A stretch of 64,000 bases of DNA from positions 930,001-994,000 of the forward strand of contig NZ_LFBV01000002.1 of assembly GCF_001905345.1 (NCBI RefSeq), written 5' to 3'. Below, piece after piece: positions 1-8,509 of this stretch (positions within the stretch are counted from its first letter, which is position 1; each line of letters starts with the position of its first letter). The stretch comes from Streptomyces uncialis (GTDB lineage Bacteria; Actinomycetota; Actinomycetes; Streptomycetales; Streptomycetaceae). Both the position numbers and the translations under genes were made by a program. The notes below the pieces were generated by a model. That model did no database searches. It was not told where the DNA came from and saw only the letters and a program-made list of their open reading frames with translations.

Positions 1-89
1 ACAACGGCGGGGTACTCACCGGAGGCTGGGCCGGACTCGGCACCATCGCGTCCGGCGCGGGCGCCCCGGCGAGCCAGGTCCGTATCTGA
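1..89 (+). CDS. 3' end of an unidentified CDS (partial, enters from the left)
   Basis: An open frame enters the window and runs for 28 codons to a TGA at 87-89. It ends in a Gly/Ala-rich stretch with GGWAGLGTIASGAG followed by a hydrophilic tail ending QVRI. High GC in third codon positions supports coding. Too little is present to name a family; the Gly-rich tail could end a secreted repeat protein, but that is a guess. A strong hairpin lies 24 bases after the stop. Confidence 0.5.
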   Translation, partial: NGGVLTGGWAGLGTIASGAGAPASQVRI

Positions 90-112
90 CCCGGCACGAC
101 CGTACGACCGTG

Positions 113-143
113 AGGGCCCACCGGCACACCGCCGGTGGGCCCT
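113..143. terminator. intrinsic terminator hairpin
   Basis: A perfect 13-bp inverted repeat (113-125 with 131-143, arm AGGGCCCACCGGC) encloses a 5-base loop. It lies just after the stop at 89 and downstream of the minus-strand regulator ending at 279, so it can serve both. There is no clear T-run, as is usual in Streptomyces. Confidence 0.7.
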
Positions 144-278
144 TCGCCGCCGCCGGACGCCCCGTCGCATCCGGAAGCCCGGCCGACCGCACCGGGGCGG
201 GGACAGCGTCCCGTCCAAGTCCCGCACAACCAAGGCACCGTCCCAGGAGCCGGGATCACGCGGCTCCCCCGGGTCGCG

Positions 279-1295
279 TCACTCCCGCACACCGCCCGCA
301 CCCTCCATGTCCCGCGCGCCCTCCGCGTCCATGCCCCGCGTCGAACCGTTCGCCGCGTCCGCCAGCCGCTCCGCCAGTGTGCGCAGACGCCCGGCCAGCT
401 CCGGCGGGCCGTGCACCTCGAAGGGTGCGTCCAGCAGGGCCACCCACAGGGCCAGTTCGTCCAGGGAGTCCGAGCCCGCCGTGACCGAGCAGCTCCGCGC
501 GTCCAGCGGCTCGACCGTCGCCGCCGAGGGGGACATATGTTCCGCGATCCGGGCCGCCGGGGCATGCACGGTGAAGCGGCCCTGATAGCGGTAGGGGGCG
601 GTGGACAACCCGTGCGAGGCGTACCCGGCGAGGTCGTCGGCGGGCGGTTCACGCGGGGTGAAGCGCGGTCCGCCGGGGGTGCGCGGAGTCAGCCGGTCGA
701 CGCGGAACGTCCGCCAGCCGGCACGGGACGGATCGTACGCGACGAGGTACCAGCGGCGCCCCGAGGACACCAGCCGGTGCGGCTGCGCCTCGCGCCGGGA
801 CTCGGTGCCGTCGTGGGAGCGGTAGTCGAAACGCAGGGTCTCGTGGTCACGGCAGGCCGCCGCGATCACCGTCAGGGTGTCCGGCGGGACCACCGGGCCG
901 CCGTCGGGGAGCGGCACCGTCATGGCTCCCAGCGTCCGGACGCGGTGCCGCAGCCGGGGCGGAAGCACCTGTTCCAGCTTGGCGAGCGCCCGTACCGAGC
1001 TCTCGGCGATGCCCTCGACCGTGCCGCCCGCCGCGGTACGCAGCCCGACGGCGACCGCCACCGCCTCCTCGTCGTCCAGCAGCAGCGGCGGCAGCTTCGT
1101 CCCGGCCCCGAGCCGGTAGCCGGACACCCCGGCGTCGGCGTGCACGGGGTAGCCGAGTTCCCGCAGCCGGTCCACGTCACGGCGGACGGTACGGGTGGTG
1201 ACACCGAGGCGGTCGGCGAGTTCCGTGCCCGACCATTCCCGGTGGGCCTGGAGGAGCGAGAGCAGTCTGAGCAGACGGGCGGAGGTGTCCAGCAT
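279..1295 (-). CDS. WYL-domain transcriptional regulator (YafY/DeoR-like), copy 1
   Basis: This 338-residue DNA-binding regulator has an N-terminal winged helix (about residues 1-60, with TTRTVRRDVDRLRELGYPV as recognition region) and a WYL effector domain (about 140-230, with RRWYLVAYDP). The ATG at 1295 is preferred over a GTG at 1304 because it gives MLDTSARLL, which aligns with the start of the paralogue at 58791 and gives exactly the same length. It is divergent from the epoxide hydrolase, with a palindrome between them. By analogy with such pairs it probably controls its own gene and the hydrolase. The ligand is unknown. The C-terminal tail (about the last 25 residues) is low in complexity and probably disordered. 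Confidence 0.9.
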   Translation of the reverse strand: MLDTSARLLRLLSLLQAHREWSGTELADRLGVTTRTVRRDVDRLRELGYPVHADAGVSGYRLGAGTKLPPLLLDDEEAVAVAVGLRTAAGGTVEGIAESSVRALAKLEQVLPPRLRHRVRTLGAMTVPLPDGGPVVPPDTLTVIAAACRDHETLRFDYRSHDGTESRREAQPHRLVSSGRRWYLVAYDPSRAGWRTFRVDRLTPRTPGGPRFTPREPPADDLAGYASHGLSTAPYRYQGRFTVHAPAARIAEHMSPSAATVEPLDARSCSVTAGSDSLDELALWVALLDAPFEVHGPPELAGRLRTLAERLADAANGSTRGMDAEGARDMEGAGGVRE

Positions 1296-1316
1296 GTCTC
1301 CCACTGTGCCTCACAC

Positions 1317-1337
1317 CTAGGACCGAACCTGTCCTAG
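1317..1337. promoter_or_regulatory. candidate WYL-regulator operator (palindrome)
   Basis: CTAGGAC and GTCCTAG are perfect 7-bp inverted arms around 7 bases, placed between the divergent regulator and epoxide hydrolase genes. The inner core AGGAC-N7-GTCCT recurs with the same spacing at 58745-58761, next to the paralogous regulator. Binding is inferred from position and recurrence. Confidence 0.65.
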
Positions 1338-1358
1338 CCGCTGCCTAACGTGGTCCTC

Positions 1359-2534
1359 ATGAACAGCGACAACGTCACGCAGGGCGAGCAGCAGACGGAC
1401 ACCACCACCACGGCGCGGGCGGACGAGGCGATCACCCCCTTCCGGATCACGGTCCCGCAGGGCGAGCTGGACGATCTGCGCGAGCGGATCCACCGGGCCC
1501 GCTGGCCCCGGGAGGTCCCCGGCCAGGGCTGGAGCCGGGGGGTGCCGGTCGGCTATCTGCGGGAACTGGCCGCCCACTGGGCCGACACCTACGACTGGCG
1601 GGCGTGGGAGGCGCGGCTGAACGCGTATCCGCAGTTCACGACCACCATCGACGGGCAGAACATCCATTTCCTGCACATCCGGTCGGCCAGGGCCGACGCG
1701 CTGCCGCTGATCCTCACCCATGGCTGGCCGGGCTCGGTCGTGGAGTTCCTCGACCTCGTGGAGCCGCTGTCGCGGGACTTCCATCTGGTCGTTCCGTCGA
1801 TCCCCGGCTTCGGCTTCTCCGGTCCGGTGGACGAGGCGGGCTGGGGCACCGAACGCGTCGCCGGGGCGTGGGCCCGGCTGATGCGACGGCTCGGGTACAC
1901 CAGGTACGGGGCGCAGGGCGGCGACTTCGGCAGCGGGATCTCGCGGGCGCTGGCGCTGATCGCGCCGGACGAGGTGGTGGCCCTGCACGTCAACGGCGGC
2001 ACCACGTATCCCAGCGCGACCGAGGACGACCCGACCCTCACCGAACGTGAGCGGGCCCGGGTCCGGCGGATGAACGAGTTCATGGGTGAGGCGGGCGGAT
2101 ACCTCGCCATCCAGTCGACCCGTCCGCAGACCCTCGCCTACGGACTCACCGACTCACCCGTCGGGCAGCTCGGCTGGATCATCGACAAGTTCCGGGACAT
2201 GACCGACCTGGCCAAGGAACTGCCGCACGAGGCGATCGACCGCGATGTGCTCCTGACCCACGCCACCCTGTACTGGCTGACCGCGACCGCCGGGTCGTCG
2301 GCGGCGCTGTACTACGAGGACGCGCGGAGCTGGGGTGAGCAGCGGCGCTCGGAGGTGCCGCTGGCCGTCGCGCAGTTCACCGTGCAGGACATCGCGCTGC
2401 GCCGGGACGAGGAGAAGCTCAACAATCTGGTCCGCTGGACCGACCACGACCGCGGCGGTCACTTCGCGGCGATGGAGGCCCCGGACCTGCTGCTCCAGGA
2501 CATCCGGGAGTTCTTCGCCGACTACGGGGCGTGA
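1359..2534 (+). CDS. epoxide hydrolase family protein (alpha/beta hydrolase)
   Basis: The product is about 391 residues, the usual length for microsomal-type epoxide hydrolases, which add water to an epoxide to give a diol. The N-terminal EHN region is seen in FRITVPQGELDDLRERI and RARWP. The oxyanion motif is LTHGWPGSVVEF. The nucleophile elbow is GAQGGDFGS, with Asp as nucleophile. The late His-containing end is DHDRGGHFAAMEAPDLL. The ATG at 1359 follows an in-frame GTG at 1350, and neither has a clear ribosome site. A palindromic candidate operator lies only about 20 bases upstream, so expression is probably controlled by the divergent WYL regulator. The natural substrate is unknown. Confidence 0.9.
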   Translation: MNSDNVTQGEQQTDTTTTARADEAITPFRITVPQGELDDLRERIHRARWPREVPGQGWSRGVPVGYLRELAAHWADTYDWRAWEARLNAYPQFTTTIDGQNIHFLHIRSARADALPLILTHGWPGSVVEFLDLVEPLSRDFHLVVPSIPGFGFSGPVDEAGWGTERVAGAWARLMRRLGYTRYGAQGGDFGSGISRALALIAPDEVVALHVNGGTTYPSATEDDPTLTERERARVRRMNEFMGEAGGYLAIQSTRPQTLAYGLTDSPVGQLGWIIDKFRDMTDLAKELPHEAIDRDVLLTHATLYWLTATAGSSAALYYEDARSWGEQRRSEVPLAVAQFTVQDIALRRDEEKLNNLVRWTDHDRGGHFAAMEAPDLLLQDIREFFADYGA

Positions 2535-2691
2535 CCGGGACGGGGCGCGGCGGGCGCGGCCCTGGGATCGGGACGTGACCGGGGCGCGGCAGGCTCGCGG
2601 GCCCCGGGCGGGTGCGGCCCCGGGCCCGAAAGCGGGTACGCGGCCCCGGGGGCGGGGCCGCGGCGGAGGGCGGGGAGCAGCCCTTACGGCT

Positions 2692-3099
2692 CTAGCGCTC
2701 GTCCCGCGCCGCGTCCTTCTCCGCCTTCTCCGCCTGCATCTCCTTGATCCGGACGGTCTCCTTGCGGACCCCGGCCTGGGTCTCGCGCTCCTTGCGGAGC
2801 CATCCGGGGAGCTCCTGCTTCAGGGCGTCGATCTGCTCGGTGGTGAGGGGCTCGGTGACCCCGCCGCGCGCGAGACCGGCGATGGAGACACCCAGCTTCG
2901 CCGCGACCACGGGGCGCGGGTGCGGGCCGTCGGCGCGCAGCTTGCGCAGCCACTCCGGCGGATCGGTCTGGAGGGCGTTCAGCTCACCGCGCGAGACGGC
3001 ACCCTCCTGGAACTCTGCGGGGGTGGCCTCTAGGTACACACCCAGCTTCTTCGCCGCGGTCGCGGGCTTCATGGTCTGGGCGGTCTGGTGCGACGTCAT
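2692..3099 (-). CDS. DUF5997 family protein
   Basis: This 135-residue protein begins MTSHQTAQTMKPATAAKKLG. Its middle carries two short related segments, GVYLEATPAEFQEG and PPEWLRKLRADGPHP, then GLARGGVTEPLTTEQIDAL and PGWLRKERE, and it ends in a Lys/Glu-rich helix. I recognise it as the actinobacterial DUF5997 family, whose biochemical role is unknown. In many Streptomyces it sits divergent from a LysR-type substrate-domain protein, exactly as here, with 58 bases between the starts. The coupling suggests a shared function, but no activity can be assigned. Confidence 0.8.
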   Translation of the reverse strand: MTSHQTAQTMKPATAAKKLGVYLEATPAEFQEGAVSRGELNALQTDPPEWLRKLRADGPHPRPVVAAKLGVSIAGLARGGVTEPLTTEQIDALKQELPGWLRKERETQAGVRKETVRIKEMQAEKAEKDAARDER

Positions 3100-3157
3100 G
3101 GTGTCAAGGGTAACGAGCGGGTGCGGTGTCTTCGACCACGGCCGGTAACCTGGCCAG

Positions 3158-3985
3158 GTGACAGTCTCGGAAGCCCCCTCCTCGTTCCGGCTCGCCTATG
3201 TCCCGGGAGCGACGCCCGCCAAATGGGTGCGCGTCTGGAACGAGCGGCTTCCCCAGGTACCGCTGGCCCTGCTCCCGGTGTCCGCCGCCGAGGCGGAGGG
3301 GGTGCTGCGCCGCGGGGAGGCCGACGCGGGGCTCGTCCGGCTCCCGGTCGACCGCGCGGAGCTGAGCGCGATCCCCCTGTACACCGAGACGACGGTGGTC
3401 CTGGTCCCGAAGGACCATGTGGTGACGGCGGTGGAGGAGGTGTCCGTCGCCGATCTCGCCGACGAGATCGTGCTGAGCCCCCTCGACGACACGCTCGGCT
3501 GGGAGCGTCCGCCGGGGGTGGCCGCGAACGAGCGGCCCGCCACCACGGCGGACGCCGTCGATCTGGTGGCGGCGGGGGTGGGCGTACTGGTCGTCCCCCA
3601 GTCGATCGCCCGGCTGCACCACCGCAAGGACCTCACCTACCGTCCGGTGGTGGACGCGCCGGAGTCCCGGGTCGCCCTGTCGTGGCCGGAGGAGCGGACG
3701 ACGGACCTGGTGGAGGAGTTCATCGGGATCGTGCGCGGGCGGACGGTCAACAGCACACGGGGCCGTACGGCGGCGCAGGCTCCGGCACCGGCCGACAAGA
3801 AGCAGCGCGGCCGTCCCGGTGCGGGTGCCGGGCGGGGGTCCGCCGGGGGCGCGGCGGGCGGCGGTGGCCGCCGGGGCGGTGCCGCGGGCCGGACGCAGCA
3901 GGGCGGCAAGTCCGGCGGTAAGGCCGGAGGCAAGAGCGGCGGCAAGGCCGGGGCCAAGCACGGCAAACCGCGCCGCCGCCCGTAA
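3158..3985 (+). CDS. LysR-type substrate-binding-domain protein without HTH
   Basis: The 275-residue product starts at a GTG. It matches the ligand-binding half of LysR regulators (periplasmic-binding-protein type 2 fold), from RLAYVPGATPAKWVRVW through DAGLVRLPVD, VVLVPKDHVV and AAGVGVLVVPQSIARLHH. No N-terminal winged helix is present. The last 80 or so residues are a basic Gly/Lys/Ala tail containing GGKSGGKAGGKSGGKAG, a low-complexity segment that could bind nucleic acid. It is divergent from the DUF5997 gene. It is probably a cytoplasmic small-molecule sensor; the ligand is unknown. Confidence 0.8.
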   Translation: MTVSEAPSSFRLAYVPGATPAKWVRVWNERLPQVPLALLPVSAAEAEGVLRRGEADAGLVRLPVDRAELSAIPLYTETTVVLVPKDHVVTAVEEVSVADLADEIVLSPLDDTLGWERPPGVAANERPATTADAVDLVAAGVGVLVVPQSIARLHHRKDLTYRPVVDAPESRVALSWPEERTTDLVEEFIGIVRGRTVNSTRGRTAAQAPAPADKKQRGRPGAGAGRGSAGGAAGGGGRRGGAAGRTQQGGKSGGKAGGKSGGKAGAKHGKPRRRP

Positions 3986-4213
3986 CCCGCTCGGCGTACG
4001 CCCGTATCCCGCCGCGCCGCACACCCGAACCCACTTCGCCCGCCGCGCACGCGGACCCGGGACGGCCTGAACCCCTCGCACCCCGACGGGCGCGCGCGCC
4101 CGCGCGGCCGTGGTTTCGCGCCGTCCGGGGCGGGCAGCCGCTCCGGCACGGCGGCGGTCGGTCCGTCAGGTAACGAACCGGGACAACGGCCTTCACCACC
4201 CCACCGGTCGTAT

Positions 4214-4232
4214 TAAGGTGAGGTTTACCTAA
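4214..4232. promoter_or_regulatory. iron box (DmdR/DtxR-type operator)
   Basis: TAAGGTGAGGTTTACCTAA matches 15 of 19 positions of the Streptomyces iron box as I remember it (TTAGGTTAGGCTCACCTAA). It lies 49 bases upstream of the siderophore-binding lipoprotein start, so that gene should be repressed by Fe-loaded DmdR1. Confidence 0.85.
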
Positions 4233-4281
4233 CTAACGTCTTGTTGGGTCAAGGGCCCTGTCAGGAAAGGCATTTCCACCC

Positions 4282-5235
4282 ATGTCGACCACTCGTACCC
4301 GTCGCACCGCAGCATTCGCCGCCGTGGCCGCGCTCACCCTGTCCGCCTGCGGCTCCGACGGGGATGACGCCAAGAAGTCGGACGGCGGAGGCGACACGCG
4401 TACCGTGACGACCGTCATGGGCAAGGTGAAGGTGCCGAACGAGCCCAAGCGGGTCGTGGTCCTGGACACCGACGCCCTCGACTCGGCCGTCACCCTCGGG
4501 GTCACCCCGGTCGGCGCGGTCACCTCCGAGGGAGGCGCGCCGCTGTCCACGTACCTCCCCGAGGACAAGCTGAAGGGCGTCAAGAAGGTCGGTCTCATCG
4601 CGGAGCCCAACCTTGAGGCGATCCACGGGCTCGACCCGGACCTGATCATCAGCAGCAAGGCCCGTGACGAGAAGAACTACGACGAGCTGACCAAGATCGC
4701 GCCGACCGTCTTCACGGAGACCACCGGGCCCGACTGGCGCAAGAACTTCACCCTGCACGCCGATGTGCTCGGGAAGAAGGACGAGGCCGCCAAGGCCGTC
4801 GCCGGCTACGAGAAGGCGATCGGCGAGGTCACCACCGCGCTCGGCGGCGCGGGCAAGGCCGCGAAGACGAAGGTCGGGTTCGTGCGCTTCCTGGAAGGCG
4901 CGGACACCCGGCTGTACATGAACGACACGTTCGTCGGCAGCATCCTGAAGGATCTGAAGGTCGGCCGTCCCGCCAACGTCGACAAGACGGGCTTCTCCCT
5001 CGACGTCAGCCCCGAGCGGATCAACGAGGCCGACTCGGACGTCATCTTCTACTCCACCTACGGCGACCCCGCCAAGGCCAAGGAGACCTCCATCACCGGG
5101 GGCGCCCTGTGGAAGCGGCTCGGCGCGGTGAAGAGCGGCAAGACGTACAAGGTGGACGACAGCCTGTGGATGCTGGGCATCGGCTACACCGGCGCCGGTC
5201 AGATTCTCGACCAGATGCGTGAGCAGCTCTCGTAA
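4282..5235 (+). CDS. ferri-siderophore ABC transporter substrate-binding lipoprotein
   Basis: The 317-residue protein starts with a lipoprotein signal peptide, lipobox LTLSAC with the acylated Cys at residue 23. A class III (FecB/FhuD-type) binding domain follows, recognisable in PKRVVVLDTDALDSAVTLG, IHGLDPDLIISS and the long central helix. It would be anchored outside the membrane and would deliver a ferric siderophore to an ABC permease. No permease or ATPase gene is next to it, so the partner must be elsewhere. Iron regulation is supported by the upstream iron box. Being convergent with the siderophore operon suggests it takes up that product, which is an inference. Confidence 0.88.
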   Translation: MSTTRTRRTAAFAAVAALTLSACGSDGDDAKKSDGGGDTRTVTTVMGKVKVPNEPKRVVVLDTDALDSAVTLGVTPVGAVTSEGGAPLSTYLPEDKLKGVKKVGLIAEPNLEAIHGLDPDLIISSKARDEKNYDELTKIAPTVFTETTGPDWRKNFTLHADVLGKKDEAAKAVAGYEKAIGEVTTALGGAGKAAKTKVGFVRFLEGADTRLYMNDTFVGSILKDLKVGRPANVDKTGFSLDVSPERINEADSDVIFYSTYGDPAKAKETSITGGALWKRLGAVKSGKTYKVDDSLWMLGIGYTGAGQILDQMREQLS

Positions 5236-5247
5236 GTACCGCACGCG

Positions 5248-5311
5248 GCGGCAAAGGCGGTGGGCCCCGGTCACGGAACGTTCCGTGACCGGGGCCCACC
5301 GCCTTTGCCGC
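5248..5311. terminator. bidirectional terminator, 64-bp perfect palindrome
   Basis: Bases 5248-5311 form a perfect palindrome of two 32-bp arms with no loop, centred between 5279 and 5280 at GGAACGTTCC. It sits 13 bases after the binding-protein stop and 8 bases after the stop of the convergent glutamine-synthetase-like gene. A long hairpin exactly between convergent genes is best read as a shared terminator. Confidence 0.85.
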
Positions 5312-5318
5312 TGTCAGG

Positions 5319-6677
5319 TCACATGCGTTCGAAGCCGCGGACCCGCTCCCAGTCGGTGACCGCCGTCTCGAACGCGGCCAGTTCGGTGCGCGCGGCCTGC
5401 GCGTAGTGCTGGACGACGGACGCGCCGAAGACCTTGGCGACGATCTCGCTGTTCTCCCAGCGGTGGACCGCCTCACCGAGGGTGGCCGGCAGCCGGGGCA
5501 CCGACGCGTCCCCGAGCGCGTTGGCCGAGTGCGGTGCGGGGGGCGTCAGTTCGTTCTCGATGCCGTACAGACCTGCCGCGACCGCCGCGGCCGTCGCGAG
5601 GTACGGGTTGGCGTCGCCGCCGGGCACCCGGTGCTCGATACGCAGCGAGTGGCCGGAGCCGACCACCCGGATCGGGCAGGTGCGGTTGTCCCGGCCCCAG
5701 GCGATCCCGGTGGGCGCGAAGGCCCCGGGCTGAAGGCGCTTGTACGAGTTGATGTTCGGTGCCATCAGCAGTGCGAAGTCCGGCAGACAGGCGAGCTGTC
5801 CCGCGACGAAGTGCCGCATCAGCTCCGACATGCCGTCCTGGTCGGACGGGTCGGCCAGCACCGCCGAGCCGTCCGTGCCGCGCAGCGACAGATGGATGTG
5901 GCAGGAGTTGCCCTCGCCCGCGTCGTACTTGGGCATGAAGGTGAGGGCGACGCCTTCCTGCTCCGCGATCTGCTTCGCGCCGTACTTGAAGAAGACGTGG
6001 TTGTCGCAGGTGGTCATCGCCTCGTCGTAGCGGAAGACGATCTCGTACTGTCCGGCGTGGCACTCGGCCCGGGCGCTCTCCATGGTGAGCCCGGCGCGGA
6101 CCATCTCGCGGCGGATGCGGCGCACCACCGGTTCGAGGGCGCCGAGCCCCTGGAGGGAGTAGTCGACGTTGTAGTCGGTGGCGGGCCGCAGTCCCGCGTA
6201 ACTCCGGTCCCAGGACTGGCGGTACGTCTCGTCGAAGACCAGGAACTCCAGCTCGGTGCCCGCGAAGGCGGTCAGCCCGCGGGAGGCGAGCCGGTCGAGC
6301 TGGGTGCGCAGGACGTGCCGGGGTGCGACGTCGACCGGTTCGCCGTCCGGCCACACGGCGTCCGCGAGGACGAGCGCGGTTCCCTCGTCCCAGGGCAGGG
6401 TGCGCAGGGTCCCGGGGTCGGGGCGCAGCACGAAGTCGCCGAAGCCGCTGCGCCAGGCGTCGATGGCGTATCCCGGGCCGGTGTCCATGTCGACGTCGGA
6501 GGCCAGGAGGTAGACACAGGCGCCGACACCGTCACGGGCCGCCTCGTCGAGGAAGTAGGGGACGGACAGCCGGCTGCCCTGGATGCGGCCCTGGAGGTCG
6601 GGGACACCGACGATGACCTCCAGGGCGCGTCCCGCTTCGGCCTCGGCCCGCAGCCGCTCGTACGGTGAGTCGGTCAT
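5319..6677 (-). CDS. glutamine-synthetase-like amide ligase of the siderophore operon
   Basis: The 452-residue protein shows the catalytic domain of the glutamine synthetase superfamily: GTELEFLVFDE, the metal/substrate region AECHAGQYEIVFRYDEA, GEGNSCHIHLSL, NINSYKRLQPGAFAPT and RIEHRVPGGDANPYLA. It resembles the GlnA3/GlnA4 type (gamma-glutamyl-polyamine or -ethanolamine synthetases) more than the housekeeping enzyme. The ATG overlaps the stop of the DesD-like synthetase (ATGA), and it is the last gene of the run. In this context it may join glutamate or another carboxylate to a diamine or to the siderophore; that is inference. It could instead handle surplus diaminopropane. Confidence 0.85.
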   Translation of the reverse strand: MTDSPYERLRAEAEAGRALEVIVGVPDLQGRIQGSRLSVPYFLDEAARDGVGACVYLLASDVDMDTGPGYAIDAWRSGFGDFVLRPDPGTLRTLPWDEGTALVLADAVWPDGEPVDVAPRHVLRTQLDRLASRGLTAFAGTELEFLVFDETYRQSWDRSYAGLRPATDYNVDYSLQGLGALEPVVRRIRREMVRAGLTMESARAECHAGQYEIVFRYDEAMTTCDNHVFFKYGAKQIAEQEGVALTFMPKYDAGEGNSCHIHLSLRGTDGSAVLADPSDQDGMSELMRHFVAGQLACLPDFALLMAPNINSYKRLQPGAFAPTGIAWGRDNRTCPIRVVGSGHSLRIEHRVPGGDANPYLATAAAVAAGLYGIENELTPPAPHSANALGDASVPRLPATLGEAVHRWENSEIVAKVFGASVVQHYAQAARTELAAFETAVTDWERVRGFERM

Positions 6678-8509
6678 ATCCGCTCCTGGGGCGCTGCGGC
6701 CGTGTGCCCGGGGGCGGCGGCCGGTCGGAAGAGAGGGTTGTGGAGGGTGCCGTGGACGACGTCGAAGCCCTCGTCCTTCTCGGAGCGGTCGTGGAAGCCG
6801 CCGCCGAGCAGCTGTTCGCGGTTGAGCGCGACCCGGTCGAACTCGGGGGCGAGCAGTCCGAAGTCCTCGAAGCGGTCGGCCAGTTCGGGGAACCGGGCGT
6901 GGTAGCGCTCGATCTCGGCGCGTACCAGGGCCCAGAACTCGTCCTCGGGTACGCCGAGTTGGTCGGCGGCCAGCGGGGCGAAGAACCGGAAGTGACCGGC
7001 GAACACCGCGCTGAGCAGGGAGTGCGCCAGCTCGCCGGGCGGCCAGCGCAGCAGCAGGGCGTCCGCGCGTGCGGAGAGGGCCTCGTACTCGGGGTGGCTG
7101 CCGGGCAGCAGATTGACGTCCTCGGCGAAGTCCTTGACCGCGATGCCGATCGGCCGGTCGGTGGAGTCGTAGAGGACCACGGTGTTCTCGCCGTGCGGGC
7201 AGTAGGCCACCCCGTAGCGGTACAGGTAGTGGAGCAGTCCGGGGAGGAGGGCCGCGAAGAACCGTTCGAGCCAGGCGCGGGGCGGCAGTCCGGAGCGGTC
7301 CACCAGTTCGGCCACCAGGGCGCGTCCGTCGGAGCCGACCTTGAGCAGGGCGGCCATGGTGCGGGCCCGCTCGCCGTCGCGCAGCACCCCGGTGACGGGC
7401 TCCCGCCATACGGCGCCGAGCAGTTCGTGGTAGCGGTACGGGGCGTCCTCGACGGAGTCGTACAGCGGGTGGCCCACGGCGACGCCCGCGACCTCGCCCA
7501 GCGGGTGGAAGCGCAGTTCGTCGCCCAGGTACGGGTCGGCGTCGCGCACGGTGTGCAGCCAGGCGCTGACGTCGGGGGCCGCCTCGGTGGGCCGGGGCGA
7601 GAGTCCGCGCCAGACGAGGGTGTTGCGGATCAGCAGCGGCACCTTCACATTGCGGCGGTGCGGATGGTCGAGGTTGGCCAGGGTGCGGATGGACTGGAGG
7701 GGCCGGTAGCGGTCGGGGCCTTCGCCGAGGAGGACGATCCGGCCGTCCGCGAGGTACGGGGCGAACAGGGTCGCGACCGCCTCGTCCCAGTGGAAGGGAT
7801 GCACGGGCAGCCAGTGGAAGTCGGCGGGGTCGGGCCCGCCCGCCCCGCACGCGGTGCGCAGGGTGTCCGCGAACGTCTCCCGGGTGGCCTCGGCCAGTTC
7901 CTCCGTGAGGAGGGTGTCCGCGTCGAGGCCGGGCACCCCGGCGTACGCGGCGATGCTGTGGTGGACGGCCGCCCACAGCAGTTGGACGGAGCCCGCGGAC
8001 TCGGGGGCGTAGGCGGCGGCGTCGGACGCGGAGAAGCCGAGGCGTCCCTTGTTGAGGAGCATGCAGGGGTGGCCGTCCTGGTGCGCCTCCAGGTCCAGCT
8101 GGTCGAGGTCGGCGAGGGCCGCGGCGGGCAGCGCGCGGGAGATCAGCTGGGCCTCGGCGCGGCGGGTGGCGGTGAGTTCGCGCAGTACCTCGGCGGTGGT
8201 GGGGCCGTCCCAGCCGAGCCCGGGGCGGGCGTCGAGCAGGAGGTGTTCGGGTCCGGGCGCGCCGCCGTCGGCGGGTTCGGGGTGGCGGGCGAGGGTGCCG
8301 GGCACCAGCCGCCAGGTGGCGAAGGTGCCGCGGGTGGCGCGGAAGGTCCAGTGGACACCTTCGGTGAGGTCCAGCCGGTACGCGTCGGGGGTGTCCGCGG
8401 AGGGGTCCGGGACGGGCACGAGCAGTTCCTCGTAGGCGAGTTCCTCCACGGCCTTGGTGAGCAAGCGTCGGCCCGCCTCGTCCCAGGCGTCGCGGACTGC
8501 GCTGTTCAT
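6674..8509 (-). CDS. NIS siderophore synthetase, IucC/DesD type
   Basis: The 611-residue ATP-dependent ligase of the IucA/IucC family would condense an amine or hydroxylamine with a carboxylate via an adenylate. Motifs seen are DGHPCMLLNKGRLGF, LPVHPFHWDEAV, LGEGPDRYRPLQSIRTL and the C-terminal FhuF-like region with YCPHGENTVVLYDS and AVKDFAEDVNLLPG. The sequence strongly resembles DesD of the desferrioxamine pathway, so I place it in the type C branch, which usually performs the last condensation. The start at 8509 is fixed by the ATGA overlap with the upstream transporter, and the gene overlaps the following ligase by 4 bases. Confidence 0.9.
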   Translation of the reverse strand: MNSAVRDAWDEAGRRLLTKAVEELAYEELLVPVPDPSADTPDAYRLDLTEGVHWTFRATRGTFATWRLVPGTLARHPEPADGGAPGPEHLLLDARPGLGWDGPTTAEVLRELTATRRAEAQLISRALPAAALADLDQLDLEAHQDGHPCMLLNKGRLGFSASDAAAYAPESAGSVQLLWAAVHHSIAAYAGVPGLDADTLLTEELAEATRETFADTLRTACGAGGPDPADFHWLPVHPFHWDEAVATLFAPYLADGRIVLLGEGPDRYRPLQSIRTLANLDHPHRRNVKVPLLIRNTLVWRGLSPRPTEAAPDVSAWLHTVRDADPYLGDELRFHPLGEVAGVAVGHPLYDSVEDAPYRYHELLGAVWREPVTGVLRDGERARTMAALLKVGSDGRALVAELVDRSGLPPRAWLERFFAALLPGLLHYLYRYGVAYCPHGENTVVLYDSTDRPIGIAVKDFAEDVNLLPGSHPEYEALSARADALLLRWPPGELAHSLLSAVFAGHFRFFAPLAADQLGVPEDEFWALVRAEIERYHARFPELADRFEDFGLLAPEFDRVALNREQLLGGGFHDRSEKDEGFDVVHGTLHNPLFRPAAAPGHTAAAPQERI

